This document shows, in pieces, positions 8,831-11,326 of a stretch of DNA of 11,326 nt; position 1 is the stretch's first letter; each line of letters starts with the position of its first letter. The translations under genes were made by a program, and so were the position numbers. Source of the DNA: Euperipatoides rowelli (lineage: Eukaryota > Onychophora > Udeonychophora > Euonychophora > Peripatopsidae); assembly GCA_003024985.2 (NCBI GenBank), contig PXIH01S0008144.1; one strand, 5' to 3'. The notes under the pieces were generated by a model. That model made no database searches and had not been told where the DNA came from. It was given only the letters and a program-made list of their open reading frames with translations.

Positions 8831-8978
8831 ACATAAATAGGCTATTCTACATTGCTATTTACACAAAATGAATTAAATTTTATCAAATAGAAATCAGGTA
8901 TGGGAGTTTGTGTAATTGGCTTAAAGCAGACAATATATGAGCAAGGGTTGTTATCCATCCCCATAAAAGTGTTTAGTA

Positions 8979-9042
8979 CAGTCCTGGGCAACAGTTTCGG
9001 CACGAGGGCCAGATTGAAAATTTAAAATTCTCCATGGGCCAG
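8979..9042 (+). mobile_element. Possible hAT-type transposon terminus
   Basis: CAGTCCTGGGCAACAG at 8979-8994, followed by a GGCACGAGGGCC block, resembles the CAGNGNTGGGCAAAC... terminal repeats followed by GGCC-rich sequence seen in many animal hAT elements. The eight bases before it, GTTTAGTA (8971-8978), are the right length for a hAT target duplication. I found no matching inverted end and no second GTTTAGTA within the window, so either the other end lies outside or has decayed. The G/C content stands out against the flanks. Confidence 0.33.
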
Positions 9043-9156
9043 TCTTCAGGTGGAGAAAAGATGCAGCGAGGGGGAAGATGGTCTCCCATAATTTTATTTT
9101 AAATTTATATTTAAATAATTCAATTTTGTCACTTTAAAGAGAATACACAGTGCATA

Positions 9157-9305
9157 TACAGCATATACTGTATAATAGTTATATTCCTGAATCCGAATTA
9201 TAATTATTGCACTAAGACATGTATGTGTATATCTATCTATCTATATCTATATTTATATACAGTTTATATGTGTGTATATATACACCTGTATATACAGTAT
9301 ATACA
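9157..9305. repeat. TATC / TATACAGTATA simple-sequence region
   Basis: A compound low-complexity tract. CAGCATATACTGTATAATA is followed by a (TATC)n stretch near 9228-9252, TATATACA-rich palindromic sequence, and TATACAGTATATAC near 9290-9303. Many segments are self-complementary. It resembles AT-rich microsatellite expansion between transposon fragments. Confidence 0.75.
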
Positions 9306-10435
9306 AGGGTATCCATAAGTGGGAGGGCAAGGAGGAGCAGTTGCCCCCTCAAATAAAAAATTAAACCAACCAAAATGTAGGTATTTAAACCGTACCTGAA
9401 CTAAATAAAGTTTGCCATCTTTAATAATATTAGAGGTGTGAAGTATCGATTATTTACGCTTTAAGTTTACTGTGTGTCTTGCTTCATTATTTGAATTATT
9501 TAAATTAAGGATCAGTGAGTTTAAATTTTTCTATCTGTTGATCTACTATCTATACAGTATATACCATAAACAGTAAATTTATATACAGTATCTACCTATA
9601 GTATATGCCTATATAAACAGTTTATATATTTTTANTTTCACATATATCTCATTCATATCTCTAAAAATATCTAGAATAAAAACCTGATCTTTTGTTTTTA
9701 TATAGTTTAATTAGTTTACTTTTATTGTATGTAATTTTTTTCCTAAAAAATTCATTTAAAATTAAAAAATTAAAAAAGATTTCCAAACTTACAATAGTAA
9801 TTTTTGTCCGTAAAAATGCCTAGGAGACTCCCCATGTTATTTCTTCCTCAAGGTGGCGCTATTCTAATTTTGGCTGTTATCGTATTATTTTGGCCAAGTT
9901 TTTAATTATTTCTCCTAATTATTAATTAAAATCCTTATTGTGTGTTTGTAGAGGAAGGTCGTCTGATTTGATTTAAAAAAAAATCAAGTCTCTAGCTCTT
10001 CTGAGACGGTTACAACAAATGATTTAATTTTCATGTTTTTCTATTTTAAAAAATCACTGATTCTACTATCAGTGCTGATATACAGTTTTAATTAGATCAA
10101 CTTTTACAATAAATCAAGGAGAATCACCTGGTTTTCTGGCTATCAGATGTTAAAACAATCATTATTGTACAATTTTCTAGATTACATGTCCTTTGAACAA
10201 TAACTTTGTATGTAGCTATTATCAGGCAAAAAATGAGTTGAATATATTTTCTATGGATTCAATTTTTATAATCATTAATTGAAAGATCCTTGTGATATTA
10301 CAAATTTTGCAAACAAAATTAACATAAATCATCTAAAAGACAAAAATTTTTGGTCGGGCTTTAAAACATATTACTTGTAAATACTGAATATACCCCTTCC
10401 CCCAAATAAAATGCACTTCCCCACGCCTCTGCATA
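9306..10435. mobile_element. Possible non-autonomous element with C/G-rich ends
   Basis: The left edge, from GGGTATCCATAAGTGGGAGG (9306) to TTGCCCCCTCAAATAAAA (9341-9358), and the right edge, CCCCTTCCCCCAAATAAAA then CACTTCCCCACGCCTCTGCATA (about 10393-10435), are the only G/C-rich patches here. The reverse complement of the right edge (TATGCAGAGGCGTGGGGAAG) aligns loosely with TATCCATAAGTGGGAGG at the left, as an imperfect inverted repeat. The interior is AT-rich and non-coding and contains a TATACAGTATA cluster at 9540-9625. Boundaries are approximate. No target duplication or transposase was found, so these may be unrelated fragments. Confidence 0.3.
9540..9630. repeat. TATACAGTATA-rich simple sequence
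   Basis: TATACAGTATATACC near 9552, TATACAGTATCTACC near 9582 and TATATAAACAGTTTATATA near 9611 are variants of one self-complementary motif that also fills 9157-9305 and appears near 10454. An ambiguous base follows at 9635. Confidence 0.7.
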
Positions 10436-11326
10436 TTATACTGCATATATTCACAGTATATACACAAACATAAATTCATACAATGGATATATAATATACA
10501 AAATTAAAATGCGATAAATCAAAATTTTTAATGATGATACCAATAATTTGTTTGATAACCCTTTATATTTATTTTGCCAGGTTCAATTGTTTTGATGTTG
10601 CATTCTTTAATACAGAATTTATTTTAAAAAACCCACACAAATTCCACAAAGCTAGACCAATCACTCTTAATGAAAATATTAGCAGTTCTTTGCATAGACT
10701 ATATTTAGTAAAGTTGGCTGAAATAAAACAAATGTTTACTAATTCAGCTTTTTTCATCGTTCTTATAGATTTCTTATTGTAGTTTTAAAATTCTTTTATT
10801 CTTTTGCCAGATAAGAGTTTATATTTTTTTGTTTATATGACAATCTTAATTAATCGATTGCTGTAGATAGTTAAAAAATTAAGATAAAAATTATTAAAAA
10901 CATTTTTTTATGAAGGTTGTTTATTAAAAATGATTCATTTCCAAGTTTATTTTGGATATTAAAATTTATAGTAACTTAATTAAATTTCTGATTGAATTAA
11001 TTATTAGATGTTTTAAATTAAAGGGAAAAAAAAAAACTCACAAACTTTACACAATATTAAAAACAATATATAAACAATGCATGCATTTTTGGTTTTAACA
11101 TATTTTTTTAAGCAATTAATTTTTCATTTAATAAAACAATGCTTTTTGCTTATATTTACATGTCATTTTTTTTCCATTTTAGATTTAGTTGATTGTTTAG
11201 AAGTTTTAAAATCTAAAAAGTGTCCTAAAACTTTCCATTTGTGTTCCATTTGTGCTGCAGTCTTGGTATAGAGTTAAATCTTTGATTAGGTTTACAGACC
11301 GTCTATGGAAAATATACTCCACACAC
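10436..11326. other. Non-coding AT-rich region to window end
   Basis: No supported gene. Short open frames at 10531-10782 (+), 10569-10757 (-) and 11077-11271 (+) have T/A-driven compositions (Phe, Leu, Ile, Asn, Lys) and no motifs. A polypyrimidine run ending TTTTAG at about 11165-11181 resembles a splice acceptor ahead of the last of these, but no exon can be supported. Its last part contains ATTTGTGTTCCATTTGTG, a short direct repeat. Confidence 0.6.

Noticed and set aside
10531-10782. Overlapping frames on both strands, 10531-10782 (+) and 10569-10757 (-)
   Set aside because: Antiparallel frames in the same AT-rich stretch with no motif on either strand; chance openness is the simplest explanation.
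11077-11271. 64-codon frame following a splice-acceptor-like TTTTAG
   Set aside because: The hydrophobic, Phe/Leu-rich start reflects T-rich DNA. The part after the TTTTAG is too short and unrecognised to call an exon.
1-11326. CRISPR arrays, bacterial operons, phage or plasmid features
   Set aside because: No regularly spaced identical repeats, no Shine-Dalgarno-led gene runs and no long intact ORFs; composition and repeats are eukaryotic.

Overview
This is an AT-rich (roughly a quarter G+C by eye), gene-poor stretch of a eukaryotic nuclear genome, most likely from an invertebrate. Evidence for this is the long non-coding tracts, homopolymer A/T runs, TA-type microsatellites and decayed retrotransposons of both the non-LTR and the Ty3/gypsy kind. 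The heptamer TAGGCTA/TAGCCTA recurs noticeably. I have an impression of this in some insect (planthopper-like) and crustacean genomes, but the species cannot be fixed from the window. There is no bacterial operon structure, no rRNA, no convincing tRNA, no CRISPR array, and no intact cellular gene that I can defend.

Layout. 1-31 is a (TA)n microsatellite. 32-1490 is non-coding, with one good hairpin at 291-321. About 1500-2460 (+) is a broken non-LTR retrotransposon: a CpG-bearing pyrimidine-rich stretch, then one reading frame from 1597 that holds a 45-bp tandem duplication, one in-frame stop, and the N-terminal half of an APE-type endonuclease domain. It stops before any reverse transcriptase. 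2461-4300 is non-coding, apart from a G-run cluster and a short repeated motif pair. About 4330-5800 (-) is a decayed Ty3/gypsy-type element. It can be read as the end of RNase H, the integrase zinc-binding region, the integrase core, a GPY/F-like C-terminal domain and an acidic tail ending at 4504, followed by a possible polypurine tract and LTR start. 5801-8690 is non-coding, with a faint diverged repeat. 8690-9020 contains a possible tRNA-derived SINE and a possible hAT-type terminus. 9160-10500 is rich in TATACAGTATATA-like simple sequence and may contain a non-autonomous element with C-rich ends. The remainder, to 11326, is non-coding.

The recognised genes do not act together. They are independent dead transposon insertions in intergenic or intronic DNA. 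The strongest results are the two retroelement identifications, and the gypsy one is invisible to ordinary ORF finding because about thirteen stop codons interrupt one otherwise shared frame. I saw no previously undescribed functional system; the remaining observations are structural curiosities with modest confidence.
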